This document shows, in pieces, positions 1-11,275 of a stretch of DNA of 64,000 nucleotides. Below the pieces are notes generated by a model. That model saw nothing but the letters and a program-made list of their open reading frames with translations. It ran no database searches and was not told the origin of the DNA. The stretch's first letter is position 1, and each line of letters opens with the position of its first letter. A program made the position numbers and the translations under genes. This stretch comes from Adiantum capillus-veneris (lineage: Eukaryota > Streptophyta > Polypodiopsida > Polypodiales > Pteridaceae): positions 10,902,412 to 10,966,411 of the forward strand of contig CM043965.1 of assembly GCA_014529385.2 (NCBI GenBank). Reading direction: 5' to 3'.

Positions 1-1560
1 TCCGGCTGTCTTTCATTTCCTTTTGACCTTTCGTCAAAGCAGTCGGTTGTTGTTTTGGTGTTTACATCACCAAAAACTACCATTTGGACATCTTTCTGGC
101 CTGTTGCTGGCATTTGCCCTAGTGGAAGAGCTTTTTCTTGAGTGGACACATTCCAACTCGTAGTTGACCTCTTATGGATGTATCCTGTCAAATTTGGTGT
201 CATTTGGTCACTTGGTCGGCCCGTTAGAGTATCGTGACGCTTTGCGCAGTTTTCGTCAGATAGGGACTTTAGGCTCCGTTTTGACGAACTTTTTCATGGT
301 CCAACCATTCAGTTGGTTTGTCGAGGTTATTGGCTTGTTGCCTATGAGTTTTGGCTCATTTCCGATCACTTTGGTTCAGCTGCCCTTCTGTAGGTCCTTT
401 GAAATTAGGGTTTTCTGGGCGGCTTCCTTCCCACTTCCCGAGGTCATAGGCTTGATCCCTAAGCTATAGGCATTGTGCCTTTCAATTTTGGTTCCATTTG
501 GTGGCCTCTAGGTCTTCCTAACAACCGGTCTACAGTATGTGTGCACAAGTTGTGATGGTGGTGCTGGCGAGGTTTTGCGACTAACTGAAGTAAACAACAC
601 TTAGAGTCAGTGTTGACGAGCATACCTCTCATATCCGATGTTGATCTGGTGACCGTGCGTGATGGACGAGCTCCTGGAAGTCTCAACTGCTGTAGGGAGC
701 TCTCTCTCTCACAATGGAAAATGACTCAAATGAGAGATTTCTAGCCTAGCCTCTCTATATGTAATTGAGACTCCGACACAAAATTTTCCCATCTTTTACC
801 TGTGGCCATAACTTTTTGCGAGATGCGGTTTAGGCTCGCAAATTTCTTGATTTGGACCTCGGTTGCTCCAGTTCTACAATTTTTGCAGATTTCTTCTGTT
901 GTTGGAGGTCTCGTCATGACGGTGGTCATTTTTGCCCTGTCACCTTTGCAGTCCTTATTTTTTCTGTGTCTTCTTTACCTTGCTTTGATCAGGCGTCTCT
1001 TTTGTTGTGTTTCCATCTGGATTATGGATTTTTTTCTATATTTTTTGCTAGTAAATGGCTAAAATAAAGCAAATAAATCCCAAAATAACCCGAAAACGGC
1101 AATTCTAACCTATAAAAATACCAATGAAAAGCAAAACACTTTGTAGCTGACTTTTCTCTCGTCTATGTACATTCTCACTCTTAATCGTCAACCTTGGCCT
1201 ATTTTTTGCTGTTTTTCGACGTTTTTTGGCCAGATTTGATTCTCTTTATAGTATTTACACATCCCTAGGGGCTCATATATAATCATTTGGTCCCTAATTC
1301 TGATTAATTACGAGGGCATATTCTTTTTCCTAAAATCACACAATAAAACGCAAAAATGGTTGAAAAATTAATCACAAACATTGCCCTCTAATATATGACT
1401 TGAGTCCGCATTTGGAATGCCTCCCCTCTCCTAGTTGGAGTCCTCTCGGACGACAGGGTATCGTCAAGGGTATGTGCTGTGCATGGGCTTGAACTCGTGC
1501 TAATGCAGGCCTTGTAATGTAGCCCTATATGCATGTACAGTCAATGCATTTAGAAAAAAT
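1..1560 (-). other. Element A 3' noncoding region
   Basis: No convincing coding sequence on either strand; short frames here lack recognisable domains. The stretch lies downstream, in A orientation, of the last A ORF, and is pyrimidine-rich on the plus strand. I looked for the LTR ends seen at 12929 and 13854 and did not find them, so this is read as a 3' untranslated region at least 1.5 kb long. That is an inference from position. Confidence 0.5.
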
Positions 1561-1595
1561 TTATGCGGTGTAAGAGGAAGGTATAAGCGATTTGC

Positions 1596-3188
1596 TTATT
1601 GGCATTTTTTGTTGAGGTTTCCTGTTGTAGCCTGAGTTGGCTGGCAGATTTTCTTTACAAGAAGAAGTTGTAAATCTGCCGCTCTTTGTTTGATTGTTTT
1701 CCACGGTTTTTGAATTGACATATGTGTCTCCTTTGAAGTCGATATTGTTGTATATTTTGTTGCATGTTCTTGTGGAACATTCTTTCTTTTCCATTGGAGG
1801 ACTTTGGTCGTACAGGTCCTTGCACTTGTTGTTGTGGATTCTGTTTGTTTTCTCGTGCTGGTTGTATGATTTGGCTTGGCATTTACAGTTGTAGACAATT
1901 GTTCGGTGGTCTTCTTTGGCATCCATACTGGTGTTGTTGGCACGTTCTGAATTGGTAATTTTGGCCGCCATACCAATATAGTCCGTTGCGTATTCGAATG
2001 GTTGACAATTGTTCTTTGAAGCTTTGTTGGCTTTTGGTATTTTGTCTGTTCTTCTGTCCACTTTTTTACAGGAATTAGGCTGTCTTGCTTGATCCAAACT
2101 TTATATTTCCGCCCTTGATGAAATTGTGCCTCGGTTAGATCTGTACGTCGTACCCAAACTTGCCTGGTTCCCTGCATGATTGTTGATTTTTGATAATACG
2201 TTTCTTGACATGTAAACTTTGTTTGTTGTTGGTCAATGCCTTGCGGATGTATTGACTCCTGTCTCCACCTTGACATGTATTGGTCAGATGACAAGAAGGG
2301 TTCTGAAAAGTTTTCATTTCTGAACAGTGCTTCATTCGTATCCAAATCAATGAATACCCTGTTAGCTTTCATCCATGACACTGCTAAGATACACGGCGTT
2401 GCTGATCTACTTGGTGGCAGTACATGGAACTTGGTAGTGTATGGGTATGCCTGCACTGTGATTGGTAATATAATAGACCACAACGTGGTCACCTCATCAC
2501 CCGATGCTACTTTCAACCTATGTGTCTCTGGGATCCTCCTCATTGGTCCAAGTTTCTGAAAGAGCTCAAAGCTGATGACACTCATTTTTTCTCCAGTGTC
2601 AAGCAATGCATAGATTTCAATTTGTTCTGTGCTTGCATAAGCTTTTATGTAAGGACTACACCATGTATCTTCCAAGTTGTCAATGGTGCTTTCGTCCTGA
2701 GCCATAAAGTCTGTTATTGTCTTTGCTAATTCTTCGCTTTGTATATCCGCTTTGATTGTTCGGAATGTCGGAAGAGGATATTCGTCAGTCATCATTGGTG
2801 TGACCATGTTTATTGTCCTGAGAAACTGCTTTCGCTTAGCAATGCGTTCCTTGGCTTCTTGTTGTGCCTGGTCCTGAATTCTTTGCTGTTCCTGTCTATA
2901 GGCTTTGCCATAATGCAATTGAAACAACATTTCCAGTGTTAAAGGTAGATGATATTTTTTCAAACGACACCCACTAATCCAGTTCGGCATTTCTTTTCCA
3001 TCTAGAGTCGACAGTTTTACTGCTCCGCTGGACGATATTTCTTGGACCAAATAAGGCCCCATTCCCCTTTTCTTTAGCTTCTTGGCATGCTGTTTAAGGG
3101 TGTATACTAAGACATAGTCGCCCGTTTTAAAGTCCTTGTTCTTGACATGTTTGTCAAAAAACTCTTTCTGTTGTCTTTTTTTTTGCAT
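1596..3188 (-). pseudogene. Element A 3' ORF: integrase C-terminal domain plus second retropepsin-like domain
   Basis: 530-residue open frame. Residues about 10-80 resemble the Ty3/gypsy integrase C-terminal module (GDYVLVY near 23-29, then a G-PYLV segment near 44-48). Residues about 190-290 look like an aspartic protease: LLDTGEKMSVIS at 195-206, with a distal CILAVSWM stretch at 266-273 where retropepsins carry ILG-x-x-W/F-L/M. Glu follows the DTG where Ala or Ser is usual. The tail beyond 300 is basic and threonine/glutamine-rich with regularly spaced VW pairs. A separate, canonical retropepsin of A is encoded at 5705-7657, so this is a second one, placed after integrase. Whether it is catalytic is unknown; the first half of the integrase is in another frame upstream. 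Confidence 0.65.
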
Positions 3189-3328
3189 ATATGGCTGCTA
3201 CAGGATTGAGTCGTAACTCATCTAATTTTTCAAGGTCCGCTAACTGTTCTGAAAGATCATGCCCCGTCCAGTCCAATTGTGTGGCTACCCTTAGTGTGGG
3301 AATCAAAATTCAATAGGTAATATTGCAT

Positions 3329-4159
3329 TTAACCCATATACCATATTAAATGGTGTAGCATTGAGTGTTGTTTTATATGCAACTTGATAAGCCCACAATG
3401 CCGAATATAGCATTTGATCCCAGTCCGTTCTTGTTTCACTAACCAGTTTTGTAAGAACTGTGCTTGACCATTGGCTTGTGGATGGTAGGGTGCAGATTTG
3501 CGATGAATTACCATAAACTCATTTAAGAGATGTTGGATAACTTCATTTACAAAGTTTATCCCTCTATCACTCACCAGCTCGATTGGAAGGCCATAACGTG
3601 TAAACACATATTCATATAAGAATTGTGCCGTGGTTCTAGCGTCTGCTTTCGTTGTGGCTTTTGCTTCCACCCATTTGGTCATGTAATCCGTGGCCACTAT
3701 GATATATTGTGCTTGTGAACGATACGCTGGTGGAGTAATGGGACCAACAAAGTCCAATCCCCATTTAGCGAATGCTCGAGCACTCATCATTGGTCTTAAA
3801 TGCATTTCGTCTCTTTTAATTGGTACCTTAGTGCGTTGACATTCATCACACCTTTTCACGAATTTTGCTGCATCTTGAATCATGGTCGGCCACCATATAC
3901 CTGCAACCATAATGATTTTTACGATTCTCTCCGCTGAAAAATGACCTCCTGCTATGCCTGCATGAGCTTGTTCCAATAATGGAAAGTAGTCATTTTCATG
4001 AGGTACTAACCTCAGCTGGTCATCAGTTCCTCTTTTATACAATTGTTCACTAATGAGTTTATACCTATTCGCTTCGATTTGTAAAGCCTTTTGTCTGGCT
4101 TTAAACCAATCTCTTGGCAACTCCTTATTAGTCAAATTTCCACAATAGCATGACTCCAT
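3329..4159 (-). pseudogene. Element A integrase: second H2C2 module and catalytic core
   Basis: Residues 66/73 (His) and 104/107 (Cys) form an H2C2 zinc site. The core follows, with Asp136 in GLDFVGP and Asp198 in SDRG. The catalytic Glu expected 35 residues after the second Asp is replaced by Gln234 in HPQANGQAQ (CAG codon). Soon after, the frame shifts, and the remaining residues are not integrase-like in this frame, although recognisable codons continue in a neighbouring frame. The enzyme would join cDNA ends to host DNA; this copy should be inactive. The reading frame upstream (4132-4500) overlaps in a different phase. Confidence 0.8.
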
Positions 4160-4500
4160 GCGGGTGCTACTGTCACTTGGTATAATGTGTCATAATCCAC
4201 AGTGGTATTGGATGTGCAAAAGTTGCATTTCTTGATGTAAACATCGCCTGCCATTCTTGGGCAATACACTCCAAGTCTTCTTAATTGTTCACAGGTCATT
4301 TGATTTCCTCGATGGAATCCCCCTGTTTGTGTATGGACCTCCTCTAGATACGCGTCGTACTCTTCTAGGCCTATACACAACCTTAGAATCCCATCTTTTC
4401 CACGATGGTACATTCTTCCCGCAAGCATTGTGTAATTTCGTGCTTGTTTAACGTCTTCCACCGTGTGTTTGTCGTCAAAATTCATTCCATATGTCAGCAA
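4132..4500 (-). pseudogene. Element A extra H2C2 integrase-type zinc module
   Basis: Residues 20-55 match the segment that normally precedes an integrase zinc finger (MYHRGKDGILRLC near 30-42). His56, His63, Cys92 and Cys95 then form a complete H2C2 site. A second complete module follows in the 3329-4159 frame, so A has two in tandem before one catalytic core. The upstream boundary is an in-frame TAG at 4513-4515, and the downstream one is a frameshift near 4135. The role of the first module is unknown; duplication followed by divergence is the simplest reading. Confidence 0.65.
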
Positions 4501-4512
4501 CGGAATAATTTG

Positions 4513-4731
4513 CTATGACCATTTCGGTACCATCTCTATATTAAACATGTATGCGTCTGGGAGATCATCATCTACCCCAGTAGCTTTTTCGCCATGTAGT
4601 AATCGAGAAAGGTGGTCTGCTATTTGATGAGTTTTTCCTTTCTTAACTGCTACCATAAAATCAAATTCCAGCAACACAATGAACCATCTTACAATTCGTC
4701 CCGTGTTACAAGGTTTGTTTACTAAGTACAA
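4513..4731 (-). pseudogene. Element A RNase H C-terminal part and RT-integrase linker
   Basis: The frame carries the end of the RT-linked RNase H fold (IVRWFIVLLEFDF, then HQIADHLSRL), a typical Ty3/gypsy ending. It is out of phase with the RT frame at 4722-5696, so a frameshift lies near 4730. It ends in a TAG at 4513-4515, after which the same frame continues into the first zinc module. Confidence 0.75.
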
Positions 4732-5696
4732 GAGTGCCTTTGATCCACAAAGAATGTGAATTTGTTCGCAAGTAAGTAATGCCGAAATTTCTTTACCGCA
4801 TATATCATACTCAATCCTTCTCTTTCAGTGGTGGTATGATTCTTTTCTGCACTGTTGAGTTGTCTACTAGCATAACTGATCGGAAAATCTGTATTACCCT
4901 CCCCTGGTTGTGCTAATATACAGCCTATTGCAAATGTCGAAGCATCTACATGTACATGGAAGATCTTTGACCAATCTGGTGCTTTTAGAATTGGTGCAGA
5001 TACCAGTGCATATTTTAGTTTCTGGAACGACTCCTTACATTCATTGGTCCATATGAAGATCGTGATTAGACTATACAAGGGTTTTGCTATTACAACGTAC
5101 ATGTAGATAAAACGTCGGTAGTATCCACAATGCCCCATGAATGATTGTACTTCTCGTACAGTGTTTGGTCTTGGCAATTCTATGATCACCTTTACCTTGT
5201 CTTCATCAGTGGTAATTCCATTAGCCGATACTATGTGGCCTAAGATTTTACCTTGTCGTACCATGAATACACATTTTTCTGGGTTGAGGCAAATCCTACA
5301 TGTTTTGCATTTTTTGAATATTCGCAAGTATTCTTTAAAAGCATGTGTCATTAATCTCTGAAATGTGGCTGGAGCATTGGTCAAGCCAAATGGCATTACC
5401 CTAAACACATATATGCCCCATTCTATTGCAAACGCTGTTTTGTATTGATCTTCTAGTTTGACTACCAATGGGTTATAACCAGAGAATCCGTCCATAAAGC
5501 TATAGGCTTGCTTGCCTACTACTCGTTCCAGGACGTGTTCAGTGATAGGAAGAGGATATTTGTCCCTTATTGTTGCTGCGTTTACCTTCTTGAGATTCAC
5601 ACACACTCGTAATTTCTCGTTTTTCTTAGGTACCACCACTATCGGTGACACCGGCCAGTCTGTGTGCTCTATCTCATAAATAAATTCAGCCTCCAT
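4722..5696 (-). pseudogene. Element A reverse transcriptase/RNase H with catalytic deletion
   Basis: Clear Ty3/gypsy RT: VPKKNEKLRVCV near residue 22, the first catalytic Asp in FMDGFSGY (residues 67-74), MPFGLTNAPATFQ at 101-113, LGHIVSANG at 152-160, then an RNase H-like region from about 240. The segment that should hold the Y/F-x-D-D motif is missing: KEYLRIF runs straight into KKCKTCRICLNPEKC near residues 121-142, around position 5320. The loss is in frame and removes the metal-binding Asp pair, so the protein cannot copy nucleic acid. The preceding protease frame joins with a frameshift near 5700. Confidence 0.85.
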
Positions 5697-5704
5697 AAGT
5701 TTGC

Positions 5705-7657
5705 CTATCTCTTCCTTATCCTTTTGGCGAATGTCTCATTGTACGTGTATGGACGTTGTTTGCTTGGCTTTGCATCAAACTTCAGAGGGATTGAATGTTC
5801 ACAAATGTTAGGATCCACCCCCTTAAGATCTTTGTACGACCAGCCAAATACATCACGAAATTCCTTAAGTGTTTTGATCAGTAAGTCCTCTTCTTCCCGG
5901 CTTAGATCTATGGCAATGTAAGCAGGTCGAGGACTTTCTCCTGGCTTTGCTAAGTCTATTTTCTTGGCGTTCTCTGGCCCATCGTAGGACTCGTTTGATT
6001 TAGGCTCTCTCATTGGTTGTTGAACCACCAATTTTCTTTCTTGAATGGTGTACTTACAATAGTGAGGAGGTACATCTATCTTTTTACTCCCATCACTAAC
6101 GTTCGTTCCATCGCTACTTTCCATTTCAGTTGTCCATACATTTTTCAGTTTTTGTTTCAAATCATTGTATCTCTTTTTCTGTTCAACTTTCGTTATAATT
6201 GGATCACCAGAGACTTCCAATTTTTCTGTTGCAACTCTTTTTTTTGCTTTTCTAGTTTTCTTAGGTTTCAACAGTCTGGACTTAAATCCTGAGTCTTCAG
6301 CAACAACCTTAAGAAATCTTCCTGACACTTTGTCCTTAGCACAATCAACAACATGAATGTTCATAAGGAAATGTGTCTTACCCCTGAACTCCGGCATAGG
6401 TCTCAACCTAGTTGGTAGACTGTTATGGTGTCTCCTACTCTTGTATCTTTTTTGGCGTCTCTCACTTTGGTTTGGGAAATTGTAGAAGACGTCATTGTCT
6501 TGATCTTGATGGTCGTCTTCCTCCGTATTTTCCGACTTCTCGTCATCCGCATTATCTTTGTTTTCACATTGATCAGAAGAATCATAAAATTCTTCTCCCT
6601 CTTGCTCGATTTCTTTAGTGGGGATGTCCACATAGCCCATTATCTTCATCTCAAGTTTCGTTTCCGTTCTATTGATCCTCGTATTCTCAGTATCTCCATC
6701 GTTCTCGTCTTCTTCCATAATTTTGCTCAACATGTAGTATGGTATGATATCGTAACCATTCTCGTCACAAAATTTGGTGGGAGTGACTTCATTGATGCAT
6801 ACATCCAATGTAGCTAAAATTTGAGACCATTCTAGGGGTTCGAGCTTCTCTTCAGGAAAAGGTTCTCGTATATAGGCATCGTCTTCCAAGACCCTCTCTA
6901 GTGTCCTTTCATTGTGGTCAAATTCACTACATTGAGATGCTCCGCACATCCATATTTCCTTTTTCTTACAGAGCCACGCTGGGACTTCTGATCCACTAAT
7001 GGTGGCTGAGTCAAATTCTTCCACAGGTGTTCTCGTGACATCATGGTAGCTATGATTTTTCATGTTTACACGTGTAGTGGTTTCAGCATGTCTTAGATAC
7101 AAATAATCATACCCCCAGTCATGCACCATCTTGAGTTGCCTCATGAACGGCCTACCAAGGATAATTTCATAATTGTTCTTCTTGCTGAAATCTACTATGG
7201 AAAATGTATGTTCGTACTCTATGCCACATGAAGATACCACAATTGCCTCAAGAAATCCTATAGGCCTTTCTATGTGCCCATCCGCCAGTTGCAATTTCAT
7301 TCTAGTTGTTCGTATTGCTGGTTTTCTCCATTTTTCCCATAGCATTTTGGTCGCAATGGCAATGCCAGCTCCGCTATCAAGTATAGCCTTAGTCTCTATG
7401 CCGTTATACTCAACTAGTAGAGTAGTGTTGCCGTCTTCACCCTCACAATACTCTCCAACCTTGTTGAGTGGCACTGGTCTAGTGTTGACTTTCTTCGGTT
7501 CTGTGTCATTAAGCTCAGTTTCGAAGAACTTAAGAGGCGTCCTTATACCAAATTTTTCAGGACATTTGCCCACTTCCGTCCACATGCTTGGCCTCATTTT
7601 TAACAATTCTGCCAATGTGATTGTACACTTGACCGGAGTGGTCAACAAGTTTGTCAA
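5705..7657 (-). pseudogene. Element A retropepsin and long acidic linker to RT
   Basis: 650 residues. The protease active site is ILDSGAG at 92-98, followed by a canonical ILGRPFM. Downstream is a long charged, low-complexity linker rich in Glu, Asp and Lys. The C-terminal end (EFRDVFGWSYKDL) is the usual start of a gypsy RT domain. The frame then breaks before RT. The protease would cut Gag-Pol; its active-site triad looks intact here. Confidence 0.8.
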
Positions 7658-8127
7658 GATTTAGTGTCCAATTGATTTGACCCTCCTATTCTTTGAGAAG
7701 GTACTCTTCGAATTTCTGACCTTGCCTCGTAGTCTCCCATGTATGACGGCAAAGTTCTGAGTGATGCCGGTCTGCTATCTTCGGATGCAACTGAACCATT
7801 ATCTCCTTGAAATGATTTAGCATCTAAATCCCATGGAGGCTTATTCAAGTTCAACTCCGAGAAAGGCGCTGACTCGACTGTTTTTGTCTTATATTTTTCT
7901 TGAGCTTTTCTCACCGTTTCCCATAGCTCTTCAGGCCAATTTTCTTCCACAATAGGTGTATATGGTGGAAAATCTTTCAGTGATTCATCAGTTCTATTAG
8001 GCACGATTCTTGCATCCTCTACATCAGGCAAGGATTTAATGTTTTCTCTCTTGTCAGGTACCCTTTGTTCAGTTTTGAGAGGTGTTTCATTGTTTGGAGA
8101 TTTGATTATTCTATCTCTCACTTCCAT
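7654..8127 (-). pseudogene. Element A gag C-terminal tail
   Basis: 157 residues in the same phase as the zinc-knuckle frame to the right and separated from it by a TAG at 8167-8169, so originally one protein. The residues are charged and proline-rich with no recognised domain. It overlaps the protease frame by a few bases in another phase, consistent with a gag-pol frame change here. Confidence 0.55.
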
Positions 8128-8166
8128 AGGTGGAGGCTCTAGTAAAGCTTGTGCAGTTTCAATCAG

Positions 8167-9060
8167 CTACTTGCACATCTCTAGTCTCTGTTTTTCTATC
8201 TCTGGATATGGATATGTCATCCACCTTTGCTCTAGAGTCTGTCTGTTCTTCAATCTTGCTTCATATGCTTGCAAGATTGCATCTAAGGGTTCATTGACCT
8301 TATCTACCAATACAGACCCTCCTGAGCTTCCGCTTCTTGGTCCCTCCGTTGATTTTAGAGAGTCGTACTCTCTTTGCTGTTTAAGTTGCTCTCGAGCTAT
8401 TGTTAGCTCAGCTTCTACATCTTTCTGTTTTCGCTCACGTCTAGCTTTCATTTTCGCTCTTCGTTCTTTCCAAGGATTATCACGACTGAAGCTAGTCTTG
8501 TCAGTCTTGATTTCTTCTTGATTTTCATCGTTACTCTTGGGCTGATTGTCATTTTTCCTTGATTGGGCTCTCGTCAAGACCTTAACAGGAATTAAAGTTT
8601 TGTTTTGTGACCCTCCACTGGAAGGCAGTGCTCCCAGCATATTCAAAGTAGTTTTTGCTCCTTTGCTTAGGTTCTTAGGGCAATCAGGGATCAAGTGAGT
8701 AATTCCACACTCGGTGTAATATGCGTTGACCCTACTGATTTCATCATGAGGACAGTCCCTCAGCCAATGGTCTCCACCACACTTGTAGCATGCTCCCTTA
8801 GGCTGTTGAGGTGCTCCTTGAGCTCCTCTTTGTTGATGTGCAAACCTCTGCCCGCTCATGCCTCCGTTGGCTATGAACAACAGTGTTCTTTCATCCAAGC
8901 TATATCTTCCTTCCCCCGCTGCTTGTGCAGCAGTTGGTGGTCCTGTATTTCCTATCATGCTCCATGGTTCTGGTGTGGAGGGTTCGATAATAGACAGAGT
9001 TTTCCGCATATCCATTGGGCTCGTCGTAGTATGCATGCATAGGCACCAAAGCCTTCTCAT
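8167..9060 (-). pseudogene. Element A gag, nucleocapsid part with two zinc knuckles
   Basis: The first knuckle is CYKCGGDHWLRDC; the second has lost its first Cys to Tyr (YTECGITHLIPDC). A coiled-coil-like charged stretch follows (repeated KMKARRERKQKDVEAEL pattern). It overlaps the capsid frame at 8900-9060 in another phase, so a frameshift separates them. Role: RNA binding and packaging. Confidence 0.75.
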
Positions 9061-10096
9061 CTGATTCAGTTACTGTTGGTGTGTATCTTATGCCATCTGG
9101 TCGTAATCCTGGTAGGGGTGGTTGTTGTCCCAACACTGGTTGTGGTCTTTCTACACCTACAGGTCTTGGTAGGTTGCCTGTTTGATATCTAGGCATCGGT
9201 GGGACTTGAGGGGATGTCGCCCGAGCTTGCGGAGCATAGGGTCGTTCTCTCACGTATCCCTTGTTATAATAATATTCCTCCGTCCCATGATTTGTCCATT
9301 TTTGTTCAATCGCACACCATTTTGGCTGTTTAGCTTGTGGTTTGGAATACAAGTTAATCTTTTTAAGCACTTCCTCTACAAGCTGCTCTTGGCTCACCGC
9401 TACTTCTCCTTTCGGTGTTGTCTTAGCAGACTTGCTTCCGCTTTGTTGCGAGGAGGAATCATCGTCAAGATCCTTGAACTCCCCCTCTTTGTAGACCGCA
9501 CAATTGTCCACAAGGTATAGAGCCTCCTTGGTTAACTCATTCAACGTCGTGCTCCTTTTCATATGTAAGTCCTTCTGGAGATCTGCATTCCTTAGTCCTT
9601 GGATAAATATAAGTATAAGTCTGGACTGAGTTGGCAATTCTTCCACGGGGCAGAACTTAATATATCTTTTTAATTGGAGGGCTGCCTTTCGCACAAAGTC
9701 TCCATCTTTCTGTTTGAATTTATGGATTTGTGAGACTGTATTATGAGCTATTCCCCTTTGTGAGAATTCCTCGATAAACTCGTCAAACACTTCCTCCATA
9801 GACTCAAAGTCTCTTCGCTCCACTGAGTCAAACCAAGTAGCAGCATCATCCTCTAAGGTTAAACCAAATCCTACAAATTGGGTAGGGAAGTTTAACACCT
9901 CTTTAGCTCTAATTACATGCACAAAGGCTGCTACATGATCTCTCGGATCCCTGCTTCCCGTGTATTTCTTGTTTACCCATTTTTGCACTTGAGAAGGTCT
10001 AATTCTACGATGGTCTACAAATCTCATAATGGGATCTCCACGTCCTAGTCGATATACCTCCTCTAGTCTTCTGTAGTGGCCAGGTTCCTCTCCCAA
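8900..10096 (-). pseudogene. Element A gag capsid region
   Basis: About residues 50-190 match the retrotransposon gag domain: DHVAAFVHVIRAKEV, then AATWFDSVERRDFESMEEVFDEF and a later LILIFIQGLR. This forms the capsid shell of the particle. It is followed by a Gln/Pro-rich linker and then a frameshift into the zinc-knuckle frame. Upstream frames (10206-10581) hold N-terminal coding sequence in other phases. Confidence 0.8.
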
Positions 10097-10205
10097 TGGT
10101 GCTCCTAAGCCATAATTTCTAGCAGTTCTTGCAAGAGATGGTTCATCTCTCCGAACTCGTTCTAGGGGTGGTCTTCCAGGCTCTGTTGACCCTTGAGTCT
10201 TTGGC

Positions 10206-10581
10206 TTACTCTCTCCTTGATACTGTGCATAGAGTGGTGGTTCTTGTAAATCCCTTAGCCCTCGTGTGGTTTGATAACCCTCTCGGGTTCGGTCTTGTTC
10301 TAATGTCGCACCCTATCGAAGCCATGCTGCAATGATGGCTGAGTAGCTGGTTGGTCCTGGTAGTTGAACGTTGGTTGTCGGGTAGAATATGAGGTAGCGT
10401 CATACTCTTCTGAAAAGGGATTTGTCGACTTGCTAGGGGTGTAGTTGGCTTGGTACTTCGTTGGGGCCATAGGTTGATGCTCCCGGAACTGTTGCCTTTT
10501 CAACCTCCTCTGGGAGAATACGTTTGTATTCTCGCCTGTGCCTGTCAACAAAAACAATATCCTTCCCCATAGCAGTTTCAT
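10206..10581 (-). pseudogene. Element A gag N-terminal linker fragments
   Basis: Two overlapping frames, 10300-10581 and 10206-10403, carry Gln/Ser/Pro-rich low-complexity sequence between the upstream 211-residue ORF and the capsid frame. They lie in three phases relative to the neighbours, so at least two frameshifts occur here. No domain is recognised. Confidence 0.45.
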
Positions 10582-10639
10582 AAGAGAATAAGTAAAGAAC
10601 CTTGTCTTTGCTTAATTCGTTTGGGTAGGGTTCCTTGCA

Positions 10640-11275
10640 TCAAAAGTAAGAGACTATTCCCTCGCTTTCATGCTTGTAAATCCCCACATTCTCATTATAG
10701 GTTGAAACCCTGGTTGTTTTCTTATCATACATAAAAAGCGCTCCAGGTCGATCAATGTTAGGAGGCGGTTCTTGGGTTTCTGAAACCATTTTCCCTTTTG
10801 CCACGTTGTCTCCATATCTGTCGTAATCCTCAGGGTTACTAACTATCAGATAGTGATTCCCCTTTTCGTCTCGGAATCTATCTCCATCATCATAGACTCG
10901 AATTATCCCCAGTCTCTGAGCCGGTCTTTCTTCAATACAAATACACTTGCGTCCTCGATAGTCAGAATAAACTAAGGCTCCCCTCGAGTTTGTTCCTTCC
11001 AAGAAGATTATAGTGAACTTGGTTTCGTTTAAAGGATGTAGGGAGGTGCTTCCCCCTTGCATTGGTCCTTCACCGTTGAAACCTCCTGGCTGTTGACTCC
11101 CCATCATGAAGAAGGAATTCTCCAACGAAGTGTCAGTATCACTACCCTCTTCAATGATCAGTGCTAATGGGTCTGGTCTCGTCTGAGTTACACTCTCTTC
11201 GGTGGATGTGGTGCTTACTTGACTTTTGACACTTTTAGCTCCTGACTCAACAAAGGCTCCCGACCTTAAATACAT
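10640..11275 (-). CDS. Element A upstream ORF, unknown protein
   Basis: 211 residues, the first ORF after the A leader. I do not recognise the family. It has an acidic N-terminal third, a Gly/Gln stretch (MMGSQQPGGFNGEG) and a middle part rich in Tyr, Arg and Asp (GALVYSDYRGRKCICIEERP, then VYDDGDRFRDEKGNHYLIV). It ends in a stop, after which similar-looking coding sequence appears to continue toward gag in a shifted frame. It may be the N-terminus of an unusually long Gag or a separate protein. Its position between primer site and capsid is the only functional clue. Confidence 0.5.
   Translation of the reverse strand: MYLRSGAFVESGAKSVKSQVSTTSTEESVTQTRPDPLALIIEEGSDTDTSLENSFFMMGSQQPGGFNGEGPMQGGSTSLHPLNETKFTIIFLEGTNSRGALVYSDYRGRKCICIEERPAQRLGIIRVYDDGDRFRDEKGNHYLIVSNPEDYDRYGDNVAKGKMVSETQEPPPNIDRPGALFMYDKKTTRVSTYNENVGIYKHESEGIVSYF

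Noticed and set aside
1-1560. Possible 3' LTR of element A
   Set aside because: Neither LTR end sequence nor an internal match to 12929-13854 was found by eye.
7173-7664. Plus-strand 163-codon frame
   Set aside because: Antisense shadow of the element A protease; no independent motif.
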